Position numbers and translations under genes: made by a program
The notes under the pieces: generated by a model
The model's database searches: none
What the model was told of the DNA's origin: nothing
The model's input: the letters and a program-made list of their open reading frames with translations, nothing else
Source: Dryas octopetala
Taxonomy: Eukaryota; Streptophyta; Magnoliopsida; Rosales; Rosaceae
Reading direction: 5' to 3'
Assembly: GCA_963921425.1 (NCBI GenBank)
Contig: OY992832.1
Coordinates: 14,011,249 to 14,075,248, forward strand
Length of the DNA stretch: 64,000 nucleotides
Shown here: in pieces, positions 35,363-48,206 of the stretch
Numbering within the stretch: position 1 is the stretch's first letter
How the letters are laid out: each line of letters starts with the position of its first letter

Positions 35363-38300
35363 CTATGGACTGTCATCATCTGAGCTAGAATTATCCATTC
35401 GCCGATCTTGGATTGCCGGGAAAAGCCGCTGATGGAGATCAGGAGGCTGGCGGAGATTGGAGGGAGATGGCATTGTTGGAGGCTGGCGGGTATCAGAGGA
35501 AGATGGTGGTGTAGGAGGCTGACGGGGATCAGAGGAAGGTGCCTCCTTTCTCTGAACTTTAGATGATTGTTTTGGAGCCAATCTCACCTCTCTACATGCC
35601 TTATCTAAGATTATTAAAAAATCCCGCACAATAACAAACAAATGTAAACCCTCATCCTTCCCTGCATTCCCATGGAAGTAGTCACCAGTGCTTTTGACCA
35701 GAGCCATGATTCTCTTTTCTTCCTCAAGGAGACCCATGATATCAATCTCAGCATTCTGCACAAAACTCTTCAGCGTTTCATGAAACCCACTAACCTCCCC
35801 TAAATTCATCATGTCTGAATTCAGGAAGTCCTGGGTTTTTACCAGTGCATGACCAAGTTTGGAAACAGTTCCTGTTAAGCTTTCAGCATCCAAACATGAT
35901 GCTTTTTTGACGTTCTCAAGTTCATTGCTTAAACCTGAAACTTTCTGAAGACCAAGACTGCGATAGTGCTCTTCTGTGTCATGGTTAGTTTCCTCAAGGA
36001 GATCATCCGATTTGGTGCTATTGAAACTTCGGCTCTCTCTTGCTGCACGAGCAGCTCTCACACCCTCAGAGCGGATTATTTCCTGAACCACAAAGTGCAA
36101 AAGTGTTGTCTTGCCATCTATTCCTTTTACATCTGACAATTTCAAGAGTGTGTCAAGTTTGAATGCTTGTGCACCACCTCGAAATGTTCCATCATTCATG
36201 CGATTGCCAGTTTTAAGAACAGCTTCTAAAAGCTTGAGGAAAAGCCGGCTGCTTCTGAGTTCCTTGCAAGCGACCTGCCGTAGAAATGAAGGTGCCATAT
36301 AATTTAGATATTATGAAGTGCAAAGTTTCAAGATATGTACCAGATATTACTGGTAGACAATGTCATGCAAAGACAAAACAACAGGTTAGAACAACAAGAA
36401 GCTGTGCACATTTGAATGGGCATTGAGACAATTTTTAAATATGCTGTACAATTAGATTCATATTTTCCTTCATGCCACATTAGTCTCCCTGAGTTTCAAG
36501 CAAGGTTAACCGTCCATCTAGTTCATTGCTATTTGAATATTTGTCAATTTCGCGGATGGCAATGGAAAAGAAAATAAGAAAATCTTAAAAACCTCTCCGC
36601 CAAAAGAAAATGCAGATAGATGCCAAATTTGATGGCCCATAATGGACAGGACGGTCAAGGCCACACAAGCCATTGTCTTTCCTGATACTAATAGATGGTT
36701 TTGATATGTTATTGTCCTCTGCTTCAACATGATTATCTCATTAGCAATATGAAAAATCAAAATTTGAAGAAATTAGCCATTGCAAAAGTGAAATGAACTT
36801 TGAAAACTATAACCAGAATGTACAAAATGTTTGCTAAGATTGTCCTATCTCTTCAGCTATTCCAGCTGAGAGTAGGAGTAGAACTCATGGCATATTTATC
36901 ATTAAGGGTTGTAGATGGATGAAAAGGCAAGGCTAGGGGTCCACAACTGTCAGAAATGAAGGTAACCGGTCTGCCACTCTAGGTGCAAGTGGCAACCAAT
37001 CCCATATTATACTTTGCCATCATGTCATTCATTTTTCTACTTGTTCCATCAGACTTCTTATTCATGTTATTTCAACCGTACATATTTCCTTTGTGCATTG
37101 CCTCTTTACATGTTCATGTTTGCAATTCAGGGCTGTGTATTTTTCATCATTAATTGATGATTTGGACAGCTCAAAAGCACTGTCTTTGTGTAGGATATCA
37201 ACAGAGCATGGTTGTATAGGATATCATGAAGTGCAAAGTTTTCTCGTTTGATGATATCAAAAGCACTATGTTCTATGTGTAGGATATGCAAAGTTTTCCT
37301 TTCATTTTAGTTTTCTTTGTATAGGATATCAAAAGCACCATGTTCTATGTTAATTATGGTTGTATAAGCATATTTTAGGTAGCTATATCAGTTCTTGTTA
37401 CCACTTGCTGAACTAATAGAAGTTAATTTGAGAAACCTAAAAAAATGGGAAGAAGAGCTATGAGATTCAAAATCATATAAGTGATGAAAATCAGAAATTC
37501 AGTCTCCTACCTCTAAGGTTGCAAAGGACTCCTTAAGGTGGGTAACCTCCTCCTGAAGAGTACACATAAAATGTAATGCTTCCAGTCGTTTAAAAGAAAA
37601 TGGGATGTCAATCAAGGCTTTTAGGAACCGATCAGCAGGCCCAAGTAGAGAGAGTTCACCATTGAACAGCCTAAGCTTTAGTTCTTCTTCTTGCGTTGGT
37701 GCCATCTTCAACAAAGTTTGAAGGAATTCCGAGGGAAGCTCATTTCCTGATTCAACTAAGAATCGTTAAAATATGCTTCTCATGCAAGGACATCCAAACA
37801 CATATGTACCAGATCATCTTTTATTTTAGATCTCTTTATATGTTATTTTATTATTCAGAGGAGATGTTCCCTCAAGAATTTTCAGGAACATTTTTTCAAA
37901 GTAAGCACTAAGTTTTTTTAGTTTTTCTATGAGGAAGACAGGTTTTATTAGAATAATAATAAAGATACAAGCATAGTGCTCAAGCTGTCAACAAAGAAAC
38001 CCGTGCAGAACCTCTAGCCTACCACCTGCTAAAAAACATCATAAAATAGCAAAACAACACATCACAACTATACATAACATAAAATTTAAGAGACCACTGC
38101 CTTCCAATCCGCATGAATGAGGAAGTTATATCCTGAAAATCAGAAGATATTGAATCCCATCTTGATGCACAATAACAAACTTCGTTTACAAGCTCTCCAC
38201 TTTCTCCTCCCCTAAAATTTTCAAAACTCCTCTTATTTCATTCCAACCACACTGTCCACAAAATAGCCAACACACAGCACCTCCACAAGCATTAGATTCA

Positions 38301-41043
38301 TAATCATCTTTCATTTTAGTTTTCTTTATATGTTATTCTATTACCCAAAGAAGATATTCCCTCAAGAATTGTCAGTATATGTTTAAAAGCAAGCACTGGC
38401 TTCAAAAAATAATTGCATTTGCCACTTGAACTGACCTAAATCCTCAAACTTCATAAAATGATAATTGCAAGCTTCCTTCTAGAATGATGAACAAGAAAGT
38501 AGAACATATGTCCCTTTTTCTAATACAATTCCTTTCTGACACACTGGAAAGGGGGAAATGAAAAATCCTCGTAACTTATTTCACATCATGATAAAAGAAG
38601 TAAATAAGTTACCTTCATGAATTGCATCACAGACTTCTTCTCTTGACACATTCAATGCCCGCAGAAGAATTGATAGATTTTGTGCCTTTTTGGGATTAAT
38701 AATCTGAATCAACTGGGGCAAAGGATCTTGGGATGAAGACTCTTTCTTGCGTTCATTTTTGTTTTTATCCACGGCATTATAACCAAACAGAGTTTCAATC
38801 ATACTCTCATCGAACCTGTATAATAAAGCACATATTGTATTCAGCAGGTTATAATAACTAATCATTCATGGGTCACAAAGAAGAGATGGAAGAAAATTGT
38901 AACTTACTGGAATGATCCTGCTTTAATCTGATGCCAAACCATTGAATGATCAGGGTTTGCTAGAACCTTATCCCAAAAAAAAGGCTTCAGCTTGGCTTTA
39001 GGGCCATCACCTTCAGCCTCCGAAGCAGCATTAGGCATTGATTGAGGTGGCCGAGGAGGATGAAGACCACTCTTTGGAGGTGGTGGACCACTCTTTGGAG
39101 GGGGTGGCGGGGGAGGACCAGGCTTTCTAGGTGGTGCTGGAGGTGGTGGGGGGGGAGGACCTGCACTGCCAATGGGTTTCAAAGTGGGAGGTCGCACAGG
39201 AGGTGGAGGAGGAGGACCGGCCTTGCTGGGAGGAGGCTTAAAAGAAGAAGGTGGTTCAGGAGGGAGAGGATTTGCTCTGCCAGGAGGGGGCTTCAGAGGA
39301 GGCAGTCCAGTAGAGGCCCTTCCAGGAGGAGGTGGTACCAGTCCATTTATATTGCTGGATGTGTGCAATAATTCAGACGGGGATTTGAAAGCACCTCCGG
39401 TAGATCCTAATTCTGCAATTTCATTTAATAAAGTATGGAGAACATCAGACTCAATCTGAAAATTGCTATTTAAATATTAGGCCTTTCTGTGATGACTTTA
39501 GTTATTACCCAATGATTGATGCTCAAGCTTCTCTTCTTTAATTGAATTTCCGAAAGCATAAGACTTATACGAAGAACCTGAAACATCAAAATATCAAAGA
39601 AATATAGAATTGAAATAGTTCCAAACAACTGAAGATAACAGTAACAAGATATTAGAGAACTATACCGGCGGAATCAGTTAAACTCAGGCTAAGGAGGGGC
39701 CTCTCATCATTTTTACTAATTTTAGGCCCAGTCCTACAGATTTTAGTACAGCATAAAAAGAGCACTGCTGCAACAACAAATGTCACTGATGCAGTTACAA
39801 CAACAGCAATAACAATTTTTTTAGTGTCCTTTCGTTGGCCAATAGTAATTTGAGAAGGGGAAGGTGCTGGAGCAGGGGATGGTACTGGACTGAATTGGGA
39901 AGATCCTGCTGCATGGGATGGAGAAGGTACCTCAGCAAAGCTCTGAAGCAATTCAGTGCCCAAATTTCTTCTGGGAACATCAGGTCTGTGAAATAGGTAC
40001 TCAACATACTTGGCATACCAAATCTTGGAGGGACCCTCTTCCCCAGTGACACGGAATAGGAGATTATTCTCTCTTAAACAATCTGAAAGAGTTTGTTTCA
40101 CCTGAGGATGCAGGACACTAATAAATTTCCGAACTTTTTCTTTCCCCAATGACCGTCCTTTTGAATTGATTTCAGATATTTCCTCTGGTAACCATAAGTG
40201 ATGATCTTCAATAGCTTCCGTCCAATGGGTCAAATCAACCTTGCAACTTATCCATAACAGCTGTGCCTGCAGCCCAAAGAATTTTACAAAGTTTAATGTC
40301 TAATTTTGCATAACTGTGCACATAATAGAGTTATTGAAGAATAGCAAACTTCATCGGTGAAAGCTGGTGAAAGCGGAAGTTCAGATACATCACCATATCA
40401 TTTCTCATATAAGTTTTTTTTTTTTTTTTGCTTTATTTTATTTTCAATGTATATAATGTTTATCAAAATTTCCAAAATACAGTTTATGTCAATTACTACT
40501 TATGGTTTCAGAATAACCCCAAACATTTTAGATTAAGTTTAACAAAACCAAAATCTATTCCAGGCAAAATACCTTTGTACCTGAACCAGTCCATAAGCTT
40601 CAAACTTACTTCTATGAACTAAGAAGCATACATTATTTAACAATTTTTTGGGTCACCTTTAGGTCCATAAATAAGATATGGTGCTATAGAAATAAGAGCA
40701 GAGAGCAATACTATAGAAATCCTATACGAAATATGATTCTGATACAAATGTAAAACAAATGACCTAATCATTTAATATGGAAACAATTTATTATAAAGAG
40801 GACTAATGTATATGAAACTGGATATACCACATTCATATATGACACTGAAACTAAAAAAGTTACATAGTCTCTTACCATGTCCCCATCAACCTTTCCAGTT
40901 TCTTGATCAACTAGTTGACTGAGAAAGACTTCCCCTGTGATCTTCCTCTCCTCTGAGCTTATTGATGCTGACGCACATAGCAGAATAACTAAAACAATGA
41001 AACGACTTGTCCTCATAGGACCCATTGGTTGTTGAATTCTCAT
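35363..41043 (-). CDS. FH5: Class I formin (FH5-like)
   Basis: Seven coding exons on the minus strand, 41043-40876, 40266-39666, 39577-39509, 39412-38908, 38815-38613, 37746-37511 and 36274-35363, join in frame to 897 residues. Arabidopsis FH5 is about 900. Order: a signal peptide (RFIVLVILLCASASI), an extracytoplasmic region with a Pro/Ser-rich stretch before the membrane, one transmembrane helix (about 207-229), a proline-rich FH1 region (about 305-405) and an FH2 domain from about 421 (LKPFFWDKV). FH2 carries the conserved GNRMNDGTFRGGAQAFKL at 617-634. FH1 feeds profilin-actin and FH2 caps and elongates actin barbed ends. FH5 in Arabidopsis acts at the cell plate and pollen tube tip, which is family knowledge. 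The C-terminal tail has three degenerate copies of a SD(T/P)RQPPT-type repeat and ends in acidic DSSSDDDSP. Exon 4 uses the acceptor at 39413. An upstream AG would break the frame. Confidence 0.95.
37911..38302 (-). mobile_element. 5'-truncated LINE in FH5 intron
   Basis: On the minus strand the segment near 38190-38290 reads as the C-terminal part of a plant LINE reverse-transcriptase protein (CVLAILWTVWLE then, after one in-frame stop, NKRSFENFRG). A 3' untranslated region with AATAAAACC follows, then a short A-rich tail at about 37911-37925. Only the last ~390 bases remain, so the copy is 5'-truncated and dead. It is bounded by imperfect direct repeats of about 95 bases, 37813-37910 and 38303-38397, in the positions expected of a target-site duplication. 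Confidence 0.7.
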
Positions 41044-41956
41044 TCCAAACGTTTAATATCCTTCTCATTTCATCAATTCCTAAACCTCTCATAACCAAAA
41101 ACCTAGAGCACTTTCATCACGCAAAACCACACAAAAGCTGCAAACTTTCACGATTGGCCACAGACCCAGTTCAACTTTCCTCCAGAAAACACCTATAACA
41201 TCCAATTTCCAGCATATATACGCAAATTTTCACATAACCCACCAAGGATTTTCCTATGAAAAATTGAACTTTGAACACAACAGAAAGAATTTAAGAAAAC
41301 CCAGAATTGTCCTTCCTCAAAACTACCAGAATATTGAATCAAATCTCATGTAATTCACAACCCACCCACAAACAAAACCAGCTAAAGTTAGCTCAATATG
41401 GAGCTCAAACATAACCATACAAACAATATTCACCTTATCCTTGAAGCAGAGCCCTGAAATTTTCAAATGAGAAGTCAAAATTCAACGTGTCTTCGACGTG
41501 TGAAGCCTTTTCAACGTTTTTTAGATTCTGACCAGATCCGCCACAAGGAGCTAAACATTTTTAGCTGTTAAATACAAACAAGCATTGGCGGTATTGACCG
41601 GAACATGTCGAAAAGGAATTTTTTTCTTCAGAATGTTACGTCTCAAAGCTGTCAAAGGAATGACTTTGTTTCCTCTCTGTTTCTTAAAAAACAATTGTTT
41701 GGTTTCTTTTTTTGTTTATTTTCATGTAAAAAAACTCCCGCTTGTAACACACTAACACTTGTATCGTTGTTTTATCAAACGAAGCAATAAATTATTACGT
41801 ATAACTGTATAACTGTAATATTATGTGACTTAATAATATGGTATTACTAATTCATTTAAATTGTAACACGTGTATAATAATTAAAAATTAAAATCCTAAA
41901 ATACTTTTAAAATCGTACATATGTTATAATATGAATTGGTAAAGCCACGTTATTAA

Positions 41957-42670
41957 GGCCTCGTTTGGGATTACGGTGGAGGATCCAAAAGTTGTTGTGG
42001 GTGACAATTCTCAATCACCTACAGCAGTTTTAGTGTTTGATAAGAAAATTAAAAACTACCTTTCTCCATAATTCTCAACTACCCACAACAAAAACAGAAA
42101 GCAGGTTTCTAGGTGCTTTTAAAAGCTGCACTAAATCATAGCAACAATGAATATTTTATTTTACTCATAATACCCTTATTGATTTCTATAATTTTTATTT
42201 GTTTATTTTAAATTAAACATATGTCAATTGTTAGTTATATTTTATATTGTAATAATTAATTAAGATATTTTATTTATACGATTAAAATTATAATGTACCT
42301 AAAAAAATAATATGCATACTTATTTAATAATGTTGTTCTTAGAAAAATTAATGCTAATAAAAATTTGTAGCCAAAAATTTCAAAAATAAGTAAAAAAACA
42401 TTTACTTTTACCAAACAAATAAGCGAAAGCCACTTTCAACATCATGTCCATTTTAGTAATTATACACATTCATAGCACTTTTACATTAACATTTACCAAA
42501 TACTTTAATACTGTTTTTTGTACTCACAGTATTTTTTAAAAAATAGTTTACCAAGCACTCAACTGCTGACTTTACTTCACTTTGTTTTACTTCATAGTTT
42601 ACAGTTAACTTTACTTCACAGCTTTTTTACTTCACAGCTGTTTTTCCTCACAGCAATACCAAACTGGATG
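41957..42670. mobile_element. Probable MITE, GTTTGG-type ends
   Basis: The left end GGCCTCGTTTGGGATTACGG pairs imperfectly with the complement of the right end, CATCCAGTTTGGTATTGCTG. Between them the DNA is AT-rich with no coding capacity. Short repeats of TTTACTTCACAG lie at about 42571-42640. Elements with TTTGGTATTGCTGTG ends are common in dicot intergenic DNA. No clean target duplication is visible, so the borders are approximate. Confidence 0.45.
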
Positions 42671-43208
42671 TAAATCAGGTGATATTACGGACAATAATTT
42701 TTCTTATCAAGCAAATGTGAGATGTGCCTTATCATTGGTTTATCCACTAATTAATTACACTACACTATTAACATACTAATTTTATTTCATTTTGTTTGAG
42801 ATATACTAATTTTATTTCTCGAAAAATTTTGGTTTTTTGTTTTAGTCCAAAATTAAAAATAGCATGATAAGCTAGCCCACTTTAAAAAACACAGTGATAG
42901 GCCAGTTCACTTTAATGAGCCAAATGTTTGTCACTATTTTTTTTTTTCATTTTTTGAAAAATAGTAACTGTTCAATAACGACTACCATTGTCATTGTGCA
43001 ACAATGTCTATCAGAAACTGCATAGATAATTATAGATATATCATTTGTTTATTTTCTTACATAAACATCTCAAAAACTAATAAAACCAACATAAAACACA
43101 AAAATCAAGTTTATAAAGTCACATCTACCTGCGTTATAATAGTAACAATAATTGTTACTAATTTCAACCATCGACGAATAGTAACAATGATAGTCATTGT
43201 CGACGAAT

Positions 43209-43492
43209 AGTGACTTGAAGAAATTTAAGCATACATCCCAAAATCAATTGGCAATAGGAGAAATCTCATATGTTCCTGCACGTGTGGCGTCATTTAATCC
43301 TAACACGTGGACAATTTATATTGGGTGACGTGAGAGCACGTGTGGCCGTTAGACGCATCACGTGGATAACCTGCTATGATACCATGAAAAAATCTAGGCA
43401 TCTATTCCAAAACCAATTGGCAATGAGAGGAGTAGCACAAACCCTTATAAGCTACTAACAAGGCCCTTACATCTTCAATGTGAGATTTCTCT
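43209..43492. mobile_element. Decayed LTR-type fragment
   Basis: Two similar segments containing CCAATTGGCAAT lie at about 43240 and 43420, around a middle rich in CACGTG words. The segment ends in AATGTGAGATTTCTCTCAACA, typical of plant LTR boundaries. It looks like a broken LTR or a small non-coding LTR relic with no internal genes. It is probably old. Family is uncertain. Confidence 0.35.
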
Positions 43493-44320
43493 CAACAGTG
43501 ACCATTTACCCAGTAAGGAAAAATAAATAAATAAACAACATGTCGAGCGCTTGGCCCTGTAAAAACACGCCTTTCAGTTATATCGCTAGTTTATTTATCA
43601 TTTTTTAACTAGAAAGTGAACATTTTTATCAACGCAACCTTTAAGTTGTGGGTTGATTTATTATTAATGACTGTAAAGTGGACTTTACAATTATTTACTT
43701 ACAAAAGTTTTCTTTTATTAAATGAAAATCTTATTCACTCCAAATCTTTTCTAAGTGATACCTAAAATCTATATAAAATCACTACCATCTACCAAATTTA
43801 TGAAAATTTAGAAAGACAACTTATTATTATTATTTTTACAACAAATTGAAGATCATCTTAAAGAATCAAAGATGTTATGTGCCCAATTGGTTTAATTAGT
43901 ATTTGAATAAAACCATTTTATTTAATCGATCAGTATTAGCTTAAATAATAAATTGTTGGATCATCAAACATAAATAACTATTAATGTCACAATAATAACT
44001 TTTGTTGCTTCAAATATATATAATTATTAATGTGAAGCTATGGAATAATTCTTACTATATTTTGGAACTTTCAGTGCTTGAGCATCGTGATGTGCATTCA
44101 TTAGAATTTCAGGTCATTTTAGCAAAATTAACACAACTAATTTCATCAATGTAGTACTGGAAGTGTAGTGAAGGTCATTCTGTTATGTTTCAAATAATAG
44201 TTTGATAGCCTAAGAAATCATTTATGATTATCAATGGTTTCTTCTCAAAAGGCAAAGTACTAATGCCATAAACATCTCTAAAGCACCAACTATAGCAAAA
44301 TAGTGCTTCTGTAAGGCATT

Positions 44321-45186
44321 CCACTATCCTACTTGAAAATGTGACCCAAAACCCATTTTAGGTCATAAATGGCTCACACTCAAACATTATGGGCCGGAAA
44401 ATGTGACCCAAAAGAGGGTGTAACCCAAAGTGTAACCCAAATTCGGGTCTCACTGTGAGCCAAAATGGTTGTGACCCAAATGCAAAAAAGTGAAGCCCAC
44501 GTGATGTTGCAAGAGGAGAGAGAGTGAAACAAAGCTTAAAAGCAAGTGGGCCCAGCCTGTTTATCTGGTCAGCTATTGCATGGTGCGATGCACCTGGGCT
44601 TTGTGCTGGTCACCAACGGTTTAGATTAAATGACAGTTGGTGATCAATGTCTGCCATATTTTTTCTGTTAGGCTTTTATTTTTATTTTTTAAATGAACCA
44701 GTTTGAATAGAGGGCTTGGATTAATGGCCTTAACTTTTTTTTTAAGCAAATTATTAATAAATCATTTAAAATTGAAATAGTACCCGAAAAATTGTCAAAA
44801 AATTTCAGAAATTTTTTTAAAAATTCCCCAAAACCCTCCAACAACTATATTCTCAAATGGGTCTATATATATATATCATACAACACCTATAGTTTTTCAT
44901 CACAAACTACAACCTTTGGTTACCAAATTTGCACAATTTTTTTTTCTCATTAACTTTATTTTAAAGATTTCATTATAATAAAACCAATGATATAATTTTT
45001 ATAAGTATTTGAGTTTTAAATTAAAAATTAAATGTCACTTAATTAATATTAGTCATATTTTAAATAGGTGTAAAACACTGTGACTCAAAATTGGTCATAG
45101 CACCATTGCAGTGAGAAATGGGTCACAACACTATTTGTAACCCAAAATGGGTTTTGGGTCATAAAAAATGGGCCTTACCATAGTAG
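44321..45186. mobile_element. 866-bp TIR element flanked by AAGGCAT
   Basis: The left end CCACTATCCTACTTG is followed by GTGACCCAAAACCCATTTTA. The right end, read in complement, gives CTACTATGGTAAGG then ATGACCCAAAACCCATTTTG. Direct flanks are AAGGCATT (44313-44320) and AAGGCATA (45187-45194), a match at 7 of 8 bases. Many GTGACCC/GGGTCAC words repeat near both ends. There is no coding capacity. The 8-base duplication favours hAT, though CACTA-like ACTAT ends are also present. It appears to interrupt an older repeat rich in AAGCGCTT. Confidence 0.7.
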
Positions 45187-45194
45187 AAGGCATA

Positions 45195-45434
45195 AGAAGC
45201 GCTTTTACTTAGTAGCGATTTTACTAAAAGCGTTTTTGTTAGAAACATAGCAATTTTTTTGAAAAAATGCAAATGCTTATTGTAAAGGTACTTGAAAGCG
45301 CTTCCTAAGATAATATGTAATTCACTAAGAAGCGCTTCCAAGTGCTTTTAATTTTTTTTGTTAAACGCAATAAAAGCGTTTTTAACTATTTAAAAGCTCT
45401 TTTAAACTTTCTAAAAACACTATCAAACAAGGCC
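45195..45434. mobile_element. Right part of an AAGCGCTT-rich MITE
   Basis: AAGCGCTT and AAAAGCG words recur on both strands, and the segment finishes AACAAGGCCT, the complement of AGGCCTTGTT, a common end in dicot MITEs. The left part is probably the AGTGCTTCTG stretch just before 44313, separated by the 866-bp element. The left border is not recognisable. Confidence 0.4.
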
Positions 45435-46938
45435 TAACACTTAATCAGACTCAGTATCTTGATGGCCTAGTCTCAAAGCTGCTATAAACTATTAGGCCCT
45501 AGATAGGATGTGGCCCATTTCATTATTGTTAGGAAGATAAAATTAAAACATAAATTGCTCTGTTTAAGTTGCTGAATTGTATCTTAAAAAATGAGAGAAT
45601 AATTGTCTTATCCACCACCTGAAGGCCCGTGATCAGCCCGACCTTTTGAGACAACTCCATCTACTTTCATTGTGAAAGACAGTTCTACAAACACTGTATT
45701 ACATATAAGAAAATCTAACAATTCACAAATCTATATCCTATCATGAGAAAGAGGAACTGCTCCCCATCTATAAATTAAAATATATGTTAATATAACATAC
45801 GTGTCCGTACCATAAAATTTTTCATGAAAGACACCCATTCTGGCTGTGTCCCACTATCCAAAGTGGCTTCAGAATTTTCATGCAGGATTAGAAATTCAAG
45901 CATCAATCATGCAGATACTAATCCTGCAATGGGAAAAAGTAGCTCTGCAGATGCCAATACCATTGCTATAGACATTAGACTGCACAATAAAGCTTCATAA
46001 TTAGTCAAAAACTTAGTGCCACAAAAAAGAAATATATAAAAATTGTGCATAACTTGGGGATATGAGGAGGTGCAACATGACAAGAGACACCCAACACATG
46101 CAAGTATGTAACAAAGATTCCTTTCACACAACCTTTCATGAATATCAAATTGGTAAAATGTAAAGTATATCTGAAAAGCAAAAGTACTTATTTACTGAAA
46201 CTTTAAATAAACTTTAGTTTAACAGCACATAAAAAAAGTCATTGTTAGGGAAACAGCATCATGGTTGTATATGCACTTGCACTATTCTGAGCTACAAAGT
46301 TGTCTGCGATTGGAAATCGAAAATCAGATGCAATGCATGAAGTTTAGTGATGCTTATTATGACTTCAACAGATAGATAACTTAACTTGTTGCTTTATGCC
46401 TTTATATACATATCCTAGACTTTCGAGTAGGATATTAGAGGCCTCTACATGCAACCAAAAAAGCCTCTTTAGCCACAGATGATAACAGTTGATGGTATTG
46501 ATGGCTCAGATTATAGCTTTAGCGCAGTTCTGCTTGTGTCATTATAGCTAAAGAATGCTATTGATGGCTCAGATTTATTGAGTTTTTTCAAGGATGCCAT
46601 GTGATGATGAATTTTTTGTAAACAGCAAGCCTGGTGGTGAGTTTTCAATAAGTTCTCTATGTTGAGTGGACCTTGTTAATTACCTCTTCCATTTTGACAC
46701 ATTTTCCATTAGCTTTGCCATGGCCTGCCACATGTAATTTCTTCTTACCAATGGGCAAGGTTTTTAGAAAAGAAATATTCCAATTAGCTTTACAGCGCTC
46801 CCAAATATTCTCATCAGGGAATTTGTTCTCTTCTTTTCTCAAAAGGGCTTCTCTCACACTATAAGAACCAACAAGCCCCAAAAACTCTCTCCACCATACA
46901 CTAAAAAAAGTTCAGTTTCTTTCTCCCACCTTCAATCA

Positions 46939-48206
46939 ATGGCTACTACTCGCAAACAGCTTGAAGTTCTAACAGATGATCAAACTCCACAGAAATGGTG
47001 TGTTTTATTGAGAGAAGATGTGTTTAAAAAGTTCATGTCTCAAGGCAGTCCAATAGTGCACAAGGTTTTTGGAGGTGGCTCATTTTTCAGTCCACTGCTG
47101 TTTGGAAAATTCTTTGACCCTTCTGATGCCTTCCCTCTGTGGGAGTTTGAGTCAGATATCTTGCTGTCTGGTCTCAGAAGCTCTGGCCAAAACAGTACTA
47201 TTGATTGGTTTCAAACAGATCAAGATTATGTACTAAAAGCAGAACTACCAGGTAAGATTTCCAAGTACTTCTAATTTCTAATTGGCTCAGAATTTTACTT
47301 CTTACCTGATTGTTATGATTTTAAAGTTCATGAACCAAAGAGGCTGCATATTGTATTGTATGTAAGTATGTATCATGTTGGCAGGCTGCAAGATACAGAC
47401 CTAAGGAGTATTTGTAGGCATTATTCCTTAATTCACATGTAAGACAAGGGGAGGGGAACTTTTTATATATGATTTTATACAATCATTATATTGAGTTCCA
47501 TTCCAACTTATTAGACATGTACGAATCAACTATTAAATGGACTTTCTATATGAAGAGTTGGGGGACAAGGCCAAGAGACCCAAGACTCCCCCAAAGGTTA
47601 AATGGGTTGATTTGAAAAATAGCCAAACTTTAGCTTTCCTATAAGAAAATACCTTTTTTTTTTTTTCTTACAAAAGTGCAAATTTACTATTAGCCCAAAT
47701 TTCATACTTGGAGGGTTTAAGAACTACTCGAAGGGTTTGAGTGTTACCCAAAGGGGGTGGTTTAAGTAACAAGTTTTGACTAAAGTTGCAAATTTTAGAA
47801 AGAAAAAAACTGTTATTTCTATTAAAGGGGCTAAACTTTGTCTATTGTTCAAAATTCTCCAAATTATATTCAGTAGTGAAACATAAATTTGATTAACACT
47901 GGATTTGGTGAAACAGGAGATGGGAAAAATAGTGTTCAAGTGTATGTTGAAAATGGGAAGGTTGTGGAGATTAGTGGGCAATGGAAGCAGCAAACTAGAG
48001 AGTCCAAGACAAAAGATTGGAGAAGTGGGCATTGGTGGGAACAAGGGTATGTCCGGAGGCTTGAGCTCCCACAAGATGCAGATTGGAGAAAAATAGAGGC
48101 ATGTCTGACTAATGACACAATTTTGGAGATCAAAATTCACAAGATCAAGACCAACAACAACCCCTTGGATTGTGAGATGACTACAAAAGAGGGTGCAATA
48201 ATGTAA
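46939..48206 (+). CDS. HSP20/alpha-crystallin-like protein, class VI (21.7 kDa type)
   Basis: Two exons, 46939-47251 and 47917-48206, encode 200 residues. An N-terminal extension of about 85 residues is followed by an alpha-crystallin domain, starting near DWFQTDQDYVLKAELPG and including VQVYVENGKVVEISG, EQGYVRRLELPQDADW and TILEIKIHK. This matches the plant class VI small heat-shock-like protein (At5g54660), about 192 residues. The domain acts as an ATP-independent holdase that binds unfolding protein. Class VI members are thought to be cytosolic and weakly heat-induced, which is family knowledge. The C-terminal IXI motif normally used in oligomer assembly is not obvious, though IKIHKI is close. 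The intron splits the domain. The TATA-like TATAAGAA is about 78 bases upstream. Confidence 0.92.

Larger units (their letters stand above)
41044..46938. other. Intergenic between FH5 and HSP20 genes
   Basis: A 5.9-kb divergent gap. The first ~450 bases are the probable FH5 leader and promoter. The rest is mostly transposon-derived: a probable MITE (41957-42670), a decayed LTR fragment (43209-43492) and an 866-bp element (44321-45186) inserted in another repeat. The last ~100 bases are the HSP20 promoter and leader, with TATAAGAA at about 46861. I saw no canonical heat-shock element there. Confidence 0.55.

Noticed and set aside
39042-39371. Arg/Trp-rich and Gly-rich open frames opposite FH5 exon 4
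   Set aside because: They are antisense shadows of the proline-rich FH1 coding sequence. CCN codons read as NGG on the other strand.
46800-46938. Heat-shock element in the HSP20 promoter
   Set aside because: GAA and TTC blocks are present, but not in the nGAAnnTTCn phase needed for a canonical element.
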